DNA of 64,000 nt from Anisakis pegreffii (Eukaryota; Nematoda; Chromadorea; Rhabditida; Anisakidae), in contig JAPYMA010000858.1 of NCBI GenBank assembly GCA_035041965.1, positions 248,001 through 312,000 on the forward strand, read 5' to 3'. Positions 39,701-53,000 of this stretch are shown in pieces (within the stretch, counting starts at the first letter, position 1; each line of letters opens with the position of its first letter). The position numbers were made by a program, and so were the translations under genes. The notes below the pieces were generated by a model. It was not told the DNA's origin, searched no databases, and saw only the letters and a program-made list of their open reading frames with translations.

Positions 39701-42565
39701 TTTGGTAATTGAATTTTTCTCGTTGACAAATATTTACAATCGATTAACAAACGAGTTATTTGAGTGAATTATTTTCCGTGGATGTGCGTCGGTAGGTGAA
39801 CGGGAGATGTAAAATTGCGACATTATGAACGTTCATGTGATAGAAGTTTTTTTGGTTAAATTTTACGTGTATCACTTCCGTTCATTTTACATGAAAGTTT
39901 CAGGGCGAATAAAAATTTGAATTGATGAACGTAATCAATGAAAAGATAGGGACTGTGAATTTGCAATTTGTAAAATTTTCCTCTTACGAGCCTTCGTTGA
40001 ACTGCATTTCTGACAGCTGGATAGTTGAAAAATTTCTGCTCAGTTTTTCGCCTCAGTGTGCTGCCTAAATCAGGACGATTATAGTATTGATTTGACCAGT
40101 CAGATTTGGATGAACGTGCTGTTTTCAAGCATGACCATAGCTTTATTGCAGCTGTGACAGTCAGGCAAGAGAGTAATAACTCCTGATGACGGTGGTAATC
40201 CTGATGTATTAATGATAATGATAGTCGTTCAGCACCAGCTGACATTATATCAGTACTTTTCGTTCGATGCTAAGCGATCACAATATTCTTTCGAGTGTAC
40301 AAGTTCAAGTGAACGTCAACACCGCTGCATTTCATCGCGTTCAGAAGAGTGCATAATGCAAAATGTATTTCCTAACAACAAAACCGGTATCTGAAATATT
40401 TATCTGCCTATGCAGTTCAATAAATTTGCATATTTGAATCATAATGTCACTATATATGGCTATTGTGTTTTTATTCATTCATTCGATGATGTTTTTTAGA
40501 TGTGATCTCTTAGCTTACCGAAAGGGATTCTTTGAAACTTCCATCAAATTAGCCTCATCAAATATTGATCACATGCGATGAATATTTCTAATAATAATTA
40601 CCATACTGAACTCGAACAGCAGAAAAGAAACAAAATGAATTAGTTGTGAGTTGTACTCTGTAAAGTATATGAAAAAGTAAAACAAGTAGTCGCATCTGAA
40701 TCGAAAATTATGCTTTTCACGCAGAATTTTTGATGCATTTCATGAAAGTTTATTTCTCAGCCTCTGTCTTCTACAAATACAAGCATTCACATGCATTCAA
40801 GAGAACGTCAATATTCATGAAAGAATCAAGTGTTGTTGTATTGTGATGAGATAAAATACGACTTTTGGTGGTAAAAGCTCACTTTCCAACAATTTCACAT
40901 CTTACTTGAACCGTGGTTCGTTTTATTTGTTGTAAATTGCAACAAGTTTCTCATTGTGTGCATAATATCAAGCTGAAGATGTATGGGTGTGGTTAAAGCA
41001 ACTGAATATTTTTAGTTTATCGAATCATTTTCTTTGTAATGTTCATTCAATATATACAACGGCCTGAATGCTCCTCTACTGTATACTTTTTTCGAAAAGC
41101 TTCATATTCTACCGTTTTCAAATATCGTATGGGATTTCAAATGCAGCAGCATCATAATGTCGTATATTTTTCACTTAACTTAGCGTGAATGCACAGCGAT
41201 AGTGTTTGACAGTTAGTCCGCTGATGTTTTAGACGATGCCAAACATTCGAAGACTTGTTTGTGTATTCGTAAATTTTGACGTGTGCACGCACAGAATTTG
41301 TTTACATTAGGCTCAAAAGCATGTAAACTCTTATGCTCGATAACGTAATCAGCGTTATTTGCCATAACAAGGAAGAAGAACGCACAAAGATGGAATACGC
41401 ACAATGAGGATAAAATAATTTCGGAATTACATTCCCCTACATTCATTACGCTGTCCACAAACGAGCTTCGTAATCAATACAGGCGATGCGAACAAATTTT
41501 CTCGAAAAGTGATTAATTTCGTTCGGTCCTATAAACCATGAATGAAATATTAACAGTGATAACGATTTTTATTATTACTGTTTGGGAATAAATTTCTGCG
41601 TATGACATATTAAAAATGCTCTCTAATCAAGAGTAAAAAAGCCATAGAACATTCAATCTTTCTATGAATATGGTTCTACTTAAATTACGGTAGTACTCAG
41701 TGGAGAGTATGTCACTCATATAGTAATGTGTGCGCTGAGAATCCATGCTGATGGAGAGTTGTTTGGCTGTATTTTTCAGTGTTATTTCATAGCGTAATTT
41801 GCCATATCTCATTCTATCCAATGTTATTTATTTCATTTTGTTTTCATTATTCCTTTCATTCAATATTCTATGTTTTGCACATTATCATTGCACATTCGTC
41901 TTGCTCTTTACTTTGCCACACCACGCTAGTTTTCGTTTTTTTCGTCCTTCTCTTGGTATCTGCCTCTCAGTTTTTCTTATCAAATTTCTCTCGAGCTCAA
42001 TACACAAACAGTGAAACAAGCAAACGTATACGATAAACAATCAAGCAACGGGCACCTCTGCTATATATCAACTGTATTTGTTTTTTATCGGGATGATGCT
42101 GGACTGTACTCATTACCAGACGTTTGCTTTCATGTTTGAACCGATAATTCCCACATCTTTTTTATTTCGTTCTAGGTAGTAACCTTCCGACGGATCATTC
42201 GATGAAATTTGAGGATGTGAATTGATCCGAAATTTTCAAAGTTCATCTCTCAAATGAGTCGGATGTAAATAGACCTTTTGTTTGTATGTTGATAAACAAG
42301 AAAGGATCTCAATCAGAATTGGAAATAATTTGCATACCTTTCGAATATGAAGTGCGCTATGAGTGATCGAATATTGTGATGACCTTTCGAACGAATTCAA
42401 CCGAAATTTCACATCGTCGACAGTTGAGCTATCATAGATGTATGGATAAGTATTGTGTTGTAGCAACTCAATAAAGCTCGACATCCCCATTAAGTGTTCC
42501 TCGTTCACTTCGATTCGATTCTGATCATCCATATGGGATGCATGAACGGAGCTTTATTGTTCATC

Positions 42566-42600
42566 AATATTTCAAAGCTGTGTTCAAATATTTCAAAGCT
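42566..42600. repeat. Two 14-bp direct repeats, 21-bp period
   Basis: AATATTTCAAAGCT at 42566-42579 and again at 42587-42600. Confidence 0.8.
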
Positions 42601-45600
42601 CATTTTGATTCTTCGCATTGCATCAAAAAAAATTCATTTGTTGGATTATTGTCGTTGGCATTTAATGCACCGGCAATGCCGTTTAATGTTCATTTCGTTT
42701 TATGAATAATTTCAATGAAGTAATCGAACTTTTTTTGTGAAATTAATTCCGTTCATATGAACGCATGATTGTTGATAGTGTATCTGATCTCATTGCAAGC
42801 AGTCATTCAGCAGGATTTATCACTAGTGGAAATATCATCTGTTGAATGCATTTCATTTTCGACTCATTTCATTTACAATTAGTTTGAAATCGAAATTATT
42901 CGCATTCAGTTACCAATAAGAACTATTTTAATAAATAATTGTTAATCATTTAATCAGCAATTATATTGCATTACGAGAATACGCCTTTTTATTGTCGTCA
43001 GTGTCACATTCTTGATTCTTCGGCATTCTTCTCTGCATGCAGCCGGCGATATTGATACGGAAATCATCCAACTTCGTGGATGTTATCGGAGTAATGATTT
43101 AGCGATGATGAAGTGTGGGATCGCTTTCATTGATGTTTGGGGAGATAGTCTCTTGATACTTTCATAAAAAGCGCACTTCGATTGATCGGGGAACCACCTT
43201 TGAGTGTTTCCCTGGACGAACCCTTTAAAACTACACAGAGTGCTAAGTCAGCAATAATGATCACCCTTTCTTCCGATAGTTGTTACATCCTCATACAATC
43301 AGTAGCAAACGAGCTTTCAAGCATGATAATAGCAGCGACGGTAATGATGCAGTCCAAGCAGCTACCGTAATCTTTTACGACTGAAGTGACCAGCACATTA
43401 TTTTTTCCAGTGCTAACCTAACAAGTTTGCTGATCAAGGCGGTTCGATTCGAATGCTAAGCTCGTCCAGATGCTAAATACATGACCAAACTAAATGTCCT
43501 TTGACAGTAACCGGGAATCCACCTACTGTAACCATCAAATAATGATGTAATACGGATAGTGACAGCGAAGACAATGATAACACTGATAATGGCAGAGGTG
43601 ATAATAATAGTATTGACAGCATTAATTTTAATAATGACACTCTCGATAATAGTAAACATGTGCACGCAGATGTATATAACTATATGTGGAGTAAATTAAC
43701 CCACCAATTAGTTAGTATGTTGCAATAAAGACGATATGGTGTTTGTAAATTATCACAAACAGCTTGTGGTTGTGAGTGCACGGTGACGCTATAGCTGCAC
43801 TCATTCATCTTTATCAGCAGTTGGTGTCGTAAAAAACTGATTTTGGATGGCAAAATTACGTTTATCGAGATGCTTTGCAATTGTGTATGTCCATGTGAAT
43901 ACCAGTTGGTAATTATGTTGGTGGTGGTTCAGCACTAGACTGTGGGAATTTGTAGGTGAATTAAGCATAAAATGTGGAATAAGCACAAAACTGATTGCAT
44001 TTTACTGTTGTTGGGATGTGTCTGAGGATAGGTACGACAAAGTTCACTGAGAATATAAAATCCTTACGAAGCAGCGTTCGATTGTGCACTTTTTATTGAT
44101 TCGTAATGGTCATTAAATGTGACTAATTGCTCACTTTTGCGTTTTTTCTCCTTTTACTGCTGCCTGCAAGCACATAGTTTATGATAGGCGTGATAATTGC
44201 ATTCAAAATGTTCGGATTGTGCTTCGTCGTGTTTTATTAAATTTACCTTCAGGAGGTATTAGTGCTCAGATGAAATGTTGTTCATTCACTCGGATGGATG
44301 ACTTTTATGTATCTTCTTAGCACATTTCGCGAACTGAATTATAGAATAGTTCATGTTTTGGCCAGAAAAGTGTGATAAAATGTGAAACGGGAAGCGTACT
44401 ATGAGAGGTTTGGATTCAGTGGCTGCAGTATGACATTCGGTCAATATTTCAAAGCAATGCGTTCGTTGTGTTGAAATGACTTTGGTGATTTGACTTAGAA
44501 GGGGAAGAAGTTTATTTGAAAGTTTATCTTTGATTCAGCTAATTAGAAATCGTTGTGCATCGAACGACAACAACTGGTTTTGTTATTGATTAATCGTTGT
44601 TGCCGACAACCGTTGAATTCAATGATATATCACCAGCGTTGCGAAGTTCTCCTTCATTGTTTTCATATTGTGACCAGTTGTGAGCCTTTATTTATATTTC
44701 CTGAACGAAAATTTTAGCGCCATCTTTTCGAATCGTTTTCGTTGCATAGTTGCTATTGATCACGTGAAATGGTCGTGTGGAATTTTCTTGAGTGCTGATC
44801 TCGAGATTTGTGTATTGATCATGTGAAACGCGCAATGGCTTTGATTTGCATGCGTCACCGTGAAAGTGCCATCCATTATGTGAGAATACATGCATGTGTT
44901 ATCGCATATTGGCAGAACAATTTCCTCGGCACAATTTCTTTATTGTTCCTTTTCATTTGCTTTTTGAAAATACCACTCTAACGGCTTCTACACTCTGGTA
45001 GATATTGTTTATGGAAATTGAGCACCGTGGTACTGGACGCCGACACTAATGAGCGTTCAGCTTTTTAGTTTTGTCATAACTGACGTCATAAGATCACTAT
45101 CGTTGTTGCTGCATTAATAAGTGTTCTGCATAAGTACATTGTTGTAACGCCTAATGAACGCACTGTTGAAATCAAACATTTAGGTACTTTCATGTGTTTT
45201 CCTTGAGATTTTGGTAGCTCATGATGAATTGCGTTTTTCATCAATTGCAGCTCGCCAAGGTGAATAAGATCAAGATAGAACAAAGCGTGATTTTCTGAAT
45301 TGAAAAACTTCATCGTTGAGATTCGTGATAAAGGCAAATTATGGCGAAAATGTGATGCTCTCTTGCCTAGGAAATGAGATTTAAAACATCAGCATTTTTT
45401 GGGAGTAGAAAAACATTTTAGTTCTTACAATAGAAAATCAGTTCCAGTGATATTATCGGCAATGTATGTATTCAGTCAAAATGATACATCGGAATGTTAA
45501 TTTCTGGCGAAGTATTTCCTATTTTATTTCTGAAACTTCTCGCATTCATATTGATCGGAAATAGCATTTGAGTGGAGAATCTGCCTCACTCATTACCCAC

Positions 45601-46029
45601 CGAATGTAAGTTAACAGCTCCAACCTGTTAGCTGTTTTGCTTTAATTTAAGCAGCTGCCCTCATTACGAAGGGTATTTCGAACTTAATTTTCTAAACAAT
45701 TCAACGAACAACTGAAGCTGTTTATTGAAAATCATACGTCGCAATATACTTCTGATTAGTCGCCGCGAAATTCACTGATTATCACTATTATTCGCTATCA
45801 ATTTTTCACAGTTGTCGAGTTTATATTCAGTCTGTTAAATCGGTTACTATCTATTGGTCTTCATCACAAACGGAAAAAGGAATTACTGAGCGCATATTAT
45901 GGCTTTCTGTTCATGAAAGTCAGCAATATGTCTTATTAGAAAGCTATCATTGGCAAAATATGAGAGGCATTGAAATTGCTTAATGGACTGATGTATTTCA
46001 TATTTATGAATATGATTATTGAGAAAATT

Positions 46030-46048
46030 CCATTGATAATATCAATGG
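46030..46048. repeat. Short perfect inverted repeat
   Basis: CCATTGATA, A, TATCAATGG. It lies about 0.8 kb before the first certain daf-12 exon. Confidence 0.7.
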
Positions 46049-46866
46049 GTAGTCAGATGTCATCATGAACAATAATCAGGCAGTGGATGCGTTATTAATA
46101 CCCAGTGATATTCGGGGCATAATCTTTCGCGAAGAGGAAATCAGGGAAGCTGAACACTCTGCTGTTTCTGTTTAATGATCGTCGTCTTTAAAACTGTATG
46201 CACGTCAGCGTTCTGTATTTACGTTCATAATGTATTCAGCTGAGTCCAAATGTAACTGTTATTATAAACATTGTCAAATAGCAATCTATAGAATAATGTA
46301 CTGGAGCGTATTGATTAATAAGGGATAATTATCTGTTATCAATGAGCTTACTCTGAAATGAAAATATTTAGAAACAGTTGGTGTTCAGTTTCCACTCAGA
46401 ACTATCAGTCATGGATTAGATGGATGATACGTCAAAATGCAGATATTGATGGCTAAATACATTCTTTCAAATTTTACAGTGTTCGGGTAGAAGTTGGTTT
46501 CAGAAACATCAGTGAGCTTCGTAGAATTTTTCATTGTTTTAGAATTCTTTCGTCATATCTGTATCCACGTTCATCTGGAACTGATTCTTCCTTTAGCATT
46601 TTCATTATTCGTTGAATGTTGGAAGATGATTACACGAATCAAATTTGACAGTTGTGTGCCGAGATCGTGGAGTTATGATACTTGATGGCGTTATGTATTT
46701 AGTTCATTCAAATACTTCAGGAATATTCAGCATCCGAAGAGAAGAGCATTTCTGAGAGAGAATTTGAATTAGTTCACTGCACAACGCTTTTCAATCAGAA
46801 TGAACTTATTGTATCAATAATCACCACAAATATGGATATTGTTAAACTGAAGGTGATAAATTTCAG

Positions 46867-47047
46867 CAACAGATGAACACACCGGATGATCCGGTGATAC
46901 ACAGCCCTCCGTCTTTACGTGGTGCCGCGCCATCTGCTTTATTGACAGCTTCGCCCGGCATAGCATTAGGTTCTTTAGCGGGCAGACAACAGAACGTTTC
47001 CGTAAGTGTACCGTCGATCGCAGGAGCCCTTCAGGCTACTGCTGCAG
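46867..47047 (+). CDS. daf-12: daf-12 exon with conserved MNTPDDP motif (possible trans-splice site at its start)
   Basis: The acceptor AATTTCAG ends at 46866, followed by CAACAG and ATG at 46873. [14 protein letters not shown] matches the C. elegans [14 protein letters not shown] block almost exactly. In C. elegans this block is internal in the long isoform and is preceded by PQ, as it is here by QQ. The exon can therefore either continue from an upstream exon (entry phase 0) or be a spliced-leader trans-splice exon with the ATG 6 nt inside. Two donors are possible: TCC/GTAAGT after 47001 (phase 0) and GCAG/GTATTC after 47047 (phase 1). Only the second joins in frame to the next exon as read. 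Confidence 0.85.
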
Positions 47048-50000
47048 GTATTCATTGTCCTTTATCGCTTTTACTAGACAAATTGAATGTTGGTTATTAT
47101 TTCTTTCCAACGCTCGAAATAGGTTGAAAAGGATTTCGTTATCACTTCTGTTATATTCTTTCATTGAAATCAATTTGTATCCGTCAAAATCTTCTTTTAT
47201 CGTTAGACTTTTCACGATCCCAAACGAACTTTTAACAAAGTTCTTGTCTCCATGCGAGATGATTAGACCGTTATTGTTGGGGCAGTTGAATTCATCTGCG
47301 TTATTTAGTGCCAGTTCATTACATACTTCACGATACAATTCTATTGATTTGCAGAAGCTCATATGCGTTATTCTGTTCTATCTCTTGCAGTTAATAGTGG
47401 CTCAATTCAAATTCATATTCGCTTTTCTTTTGAAGAGATCTCTTTAATTTACATTCTGCAAATGTAATCATATCGTTCCTCGAAAATATTGCTTCTCTTC
47501 ACAGTTCTTCTCATAATTATATAATGACTTCCGAAATTTAATCCAGTGTATGTATTTGTATGCATTGAAAAGATATCCAGTCGACAATATTCCTTCATCG
47601 GATTAACCAAAAGGGTAAAGTTCAAGAATCTCTGTTGAATTGGAACATATCGCTGCGGAGGAGGTAACTAACCACATGAAAGTGGATACTGTCGTGTTCT
47701 TGGTTGTGGTGTGTGCCTTATGCAAGTTCATCTGTTTATATAAAGAGAGTTTGTTAGAACTCGTTTCCTTTTCGAATCATTACCAAATTACTTGTGAAGA
47801 AACTGCATTTCACGTAATTGCTTTCGACAATTTCCTTTTGATGTTGTATGTGTCTACTGGAATATCTTTTTGACTTTCTTGTTATATCTCATTTTGTTAT
47901 TTTTGATTTTGATTGAATTTCTTGTTCTTGTTATTCATACACGCATTCATATCGCAGTCTTAATGATTGTTTTTCACTTATGATTCCTGGTTTTGTACTT
48001 CCTCTTTCCAACTGTCTTGTTGATCCCAAATCTGCAATCAGTGAAAGGTGTCAGTGCTCTGGAACTGATCTTTTGGTTTTGTTCTGTTTCTACATCCACT
48101 AATGTTTTAGTTGCGTGGATTTTTGAATTTGTAAACTCATTTCCTGAAATTCTGCAGTGTTGCTTTCTTCAAGAGTATTTTTGTGTGAAGTGGATACTTT
48201 CCGATGAGCGTGAAATAGCAACTTCATGGGGATTATTCATTCACGTGGATCGGCTTCGTTATTTCGACCGAAGATTACAGTAATTCTTTTCATATATAAT
48301 TTCATGATCTAAATGCAACTGTAGGACGATCATAAAACCAGTCTTTTCCTCGTATAATTTTTCGAATCTAATTTCGCACATTGCATGCAGCAGTAAATTT
48401 GCGTTTTTAAATTCCATTTTTCTACAAACCAAAATTGTATTCACAAACTTTAGCATTTTTGCCGATTGAAATTCGTACATTTTACATGTGGAAGTTTGTC
48501 ATCTGAGAACAACGAACGAAATTCCAAAGGTTTCAGGCATAAAATTATGCACAAATTTAGCCGATTTCATGCAACTGAACGTGGTCGCAATCGATCGCTC
48601 ACTTTTCGATATCTATTCTTTGATTCAATCACATACACATACACACACACACAAGGAAACTTATTCGTCGAAAACAAGGAGTTTGTTACGTATTGTTTCA
48701 ACTAATGAGCAATTGTCATTCCTCTTCGTTCTTCACGTCAACAACCCTTTTTCATTCACAAATCAGTTCGTTTCCAACGAATTGACTTTAGAATGATAAC
48801 ATTATCCTATTCAAACAATGCGCTCATTCAGTTCATGTGCACGGATTTCATTCTAAACGTTTCTCATTTGTACCATCGTTTTTCGCCTAATTTTCCATCA
48901 TACCAATGTTGCGATAACATCGTGATCCAGAATCGCTGACTTAATCTTACTTTGTCTCAACTTTCTATTAATTATCGATCGATCTGTTCATTTTCCATTC
49001 GTTTCCGAAGATGTATGCCCAAACTTCTCCCGAATTACAAATATGTTTTTGAAGTGATGTTTGTGTTCAACGTCTAATTGATTGATCGTTCTTTTTCTTA
49101 TTCCTCCTTCATTTTATATTTCGACAACGAAAAATGTTGTTTTTATCGCTGACGAAGCGAATCGCAGTTTTCGTTATTACACTTCACCAAAAAGCAGTCG
49201 TTTCCTCGCTATCGAGCTATTGGATTTCACAGCATACTAAAGCATGCATCCGCGAGAGATTTCTCGAGAATCGTTGGTGATGATTTCAGTCTCTCGGGCC
49301 CTTTCCATTCTTCCGGTTGTGTTGCATGAGTGGCAAGTGGGATTGATCTCAGCATCAATGTGATAAAAAAATATTCATATGATAATGAATGTTATGTTCG
49401 TGTTTATATTTACATATCCTATTAAACATGTAAATTATCCCGAATCTTCAAAATTGGCAATTAAAAGTTTGCTGAACTGGCCTTAATTTCTGGCCTTAAT
49501 CTTGAATCTTCTATTTCTATTGTGCAACATGTCTGGAGCATACTCCAAAGCCACATTCGATTGTTGCTCTGTACTATCAGTGATCTTGCTATGCCTTGTG
49601 CAGAATGAAGTGATATAATGTGTAATATTCTACTGGATTTGTCAATGAAAATGTTACACACAAAATTATGATACAGGAGTACTATGCGCTTAATCGATGC
49701 TCATTTAAGGTGTATTACCAACCAGCGGAATGAATATGATGGATGAATTGGGCTTGGGTGGGAGTGGTGTCCGAGCTGGCGTTTCAGCTAATGGATGCGA
49801 TTCACCGATGAGTGATGCAGCCGCTGAGGTCATCATTCTATAACCATTGCCTTATCATTATCAGTAATCGTTATGTTCATTGCTGAACTCGTTGAATATT
49901 GCGAAGTCATAGTGTGCTTTCATTATTTGACAATTAGTTTGATGTTGTTGCGATAATTTTGCTATTTTTACCGTTGAATGTGGGCAGCGTTTGGAGTGTT

Positions 50001-53000
50001 TCAAATGCAGTGTGGTATTAACTCAAAAAAAAACTCGTTCGCCAATTACGCGGCTCTGCAAAATTTATTACAAATTTTTTTCCATCTCTTTTCAAGTGGT
50101 TTTCTTGTTTAATGCACAACTGTTGCAAGTGCGGTAATTGCTCGCATTTTCTCTCGCATCGTTCAGATTCAGCAATATTCACTGCACATTCTTCAGTTAT
50201 CGCATCAACCTTGAGTGAACGCCGCTTGCTCAATGTTGATGTGACATTTCGCAATACCTGATGCAACGTCTCGGAATTTTTGTCGATTTAACATTATCCA
50301 TTCGATGCAAAAATAATGAACGGAAAATCAGAAGAAACTGTTCATTAATCTAAATAAGACAAAATCCGGTTGCGTTTAGAGCACTGCACGCTGGGCCTTC
50401 AGACCTTGAATTAATGTGAAATTGATTTTAGGAGGCACGTCGCCGTCAAAAGACATGTCGAGTATGTGGTGACCACGCAACAGGATATAATTTTAATGTG
50501 ATCACCTGTGAATCGTGTAAAGCGTTCTTCAGAAGAAATGCGCTCAGACCAAAGGTTTCATTTAAGGTTTTACCTCATTCACATCCCTTGTCATCAGTTC
50601 AGTTTCTTTTGTTTTTGCCATTCATCCAATCGCCAATGCTTATCTGAATCAATCCATTTTGAATTCAATCCTGGTGGTTGTGATCCCAGTTTTGCTTAAA
50701 CAACATCTTTCATTATAAATTCACCATCAATTCAGCCTCGGCATCTGTAGACTGCTACGTATAACGTATTTTCAATACTTATCAGGTATTGAGAAGGTTT
50801 ACAATCTCAGCATGGGACGATAAATGCCGTGATCTCAATTTGTTGTTTAGAATTAATTTGGTGTATCGAATGAGATTATTTTGAAAATTTACTCATGATT
50901 CACTGGCGAAAGCGTTCATTCAGGCAGTTTGTAAGAGCATATGTCGTGCCGTGCGATTGTCACATTTTTTCATTGCCTTTGCAGTTGTTGAAGATGAATA
51001 AATTCGTTATAGGAATTCAAATGTCCGTATTCGGACGATTGCGACATCAATTCCGTGAGTCGCCGATTTTGCCAGAAATGTCGTCTTCGGAAATGTTTCA
51101 CGGTACAATTCTTTCGAATTTACTTTGGCTGATTCAGTGAGCAACTAGTAATTGCTGTTGGTCATATACTGTAGAATATGAAGTGGAAGCGATGCTGATT
51201 TATCACAATTGTGATATGAGTTCAGATTGGAAGATACCAGTTCGCTGTGTTGATAATCATTCATTTCCGTCACATCAAATTGAAACACTTCTTCCTGAGA
51301 TGAATGCATCATTCAGCCAGAATTCCTTCTTTTTGCTGTTACATTTTTGTTGATATTGATAAAGGAGAACAATAATTCGACGGACAATTTTCTTGTCAGA
51401 ATGACCATGAATCATTGAATTCTCGGTTGACAAACCAACGGTTCGAATGTTAATGATAACAAATATATTTAAGTATTTATGCGCATTTAAATTTGTCGAC
51501 TTGTTCGTCAATTCTTCGTCTTTCTAATAGTTCTTTGACGATTGAAGGTGGGCATGAAAAAGGAATGGATATTAAATGAAGAGCAATTGAGAAGGCGGAA
51601 GAATTCGAGATTGAATCATATGAATTCTCAGAGTAATATGCCATGTAACAGCGCATCCTTTAATACAAAGCCATCGTCTCTGAACAGTCTAACTACCTCC
51701 AGTCCTGTCGGCGTTACCGTTCCTACCACACCTGGTCAGTATTGCGGTTCGTTTATCATAAGGCCTATTTATGTGTTCATTGTTTCATTTCTTTTGATGC
51801 GATCTCTTTTTTTTATTGGATGCTACTCTTTGGTTGCTTTTCCTTTCATTTCAGCTTTTTCATTCCATCTTGAGTAATGATTCCTCTTTGTGCTATTCGG
51901 TAGCGCTCATATACCAGTTTTCAGCGGGCTTAGGAACTGCACATTTATTGAATCGACGCCTAACCGAGCAACCGATGGTGAGCCCGACGAGCGTCAGTTC
52001 GGTAAGTTGTCAGCATTTGAATTCATCACTGCTCACATTCTCAGGCAATCTAATACTCATCATTCATGACAAGGATGGAACTCGTTCTATGCGGCATTTC
52101 ACTTTGTTTATTTATTCAGTTAGCGACTTCGCGAACTGATAAATAGATAAGCAATATGCAGTTATCAGCTGCATACAAGATCGCATTTCATCGCGAATTT
52201 CATTCAGCGATTTGTAATCGCGTCGCAGTCATATGGGTATTTGCAACGGTTTTCACCACACAAACGTTTTTCGGGCATGCTTGTTGGAGTGCGCAATTAC
52301 GTTGTTATTATCATCGTCATCGTTATCATCACACTGAAAATGAGTAACCGAATAAAAAGATTGACAGAATGAGAGAGTGCTTCTTTGATTTGTTCTGTCC
52401 GAAGACGTTGTTTTGGATTACTCCAACGGAGAATCAATCTCTTGTTCTGTTATATCGGTGATTGTCTCTGAATGTCGTTATTATTTTTTCTGCACTTTAT
52501 GTTCTTAACATTCCCATCCTTCACCAGTCATCACTGAATGCAACATTCACCATGAAATGCTAGAATAGTTATGAGTTGTTGCTTGGATTTCGGTGAATTT
52601 CAGATGCTAAGCCCTACGGGATCGACAGTTTCACCGTCGGTGCTATCCTCATCCTCTGCAGATTCACCGCCCACCCGTGGCGCTATTCTCGGTCTACCTC
52701 AAATTGACACTAACTCTGATGCGGTCAGCGCTTTTTGCATCATTACCCCTCACTTGAACCTCATCACAAATTCCCTTTAAACATATCTCGCAGATTTTCA
52801 CTTCGTTTCTCTTTCAATGAATTATCCTGAAATTTATTATCAGTTCTTGAATTCCGGTGATTGCATCTAGAATTTTTCTTCGTTTTCCGGTTATCATTTA
52901 GAAGTGAGTGATCAGCGTGATTTCTTTTTTGTTGAGGGTTTCATTTTTGAACATAACCGTCAGAGAATACGTTATATCGAATGAGAACTTTGTCCATAAA

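Larger units (their letters stand above)
36716..46866. other. Region upstream of the first certain daf-12 exon
   Basis: No supported gene. The - strand frame at 39856-40245 is long (129 codons) but has no recognisable domain. A small exon-like piece at 45565-45605 has a strong donor (AAT/GTAAGT) in the right phase for daf-12. Short repeats at 42566-42600 and 46030-46048. Confidence 0.5.

Noticed and set aside
39856..40245. 129-codon - strand frame, one of the longest in the window
   Set aside because: No recognisable motif, ordinary local composition and no convincing splice edges.
43435..43465. GGTTCGATTCGAATGC, resembling a tRNA T-arm
   Set aside because: No matching acceptor stem, D-arm or anticodon arm around it.
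47055..47447. 130-codon + strand frame in the first daf-12 intron
   Set aside because: Overlaps the proven exon in another frame and runs through intronic sequence without a donor of its own.
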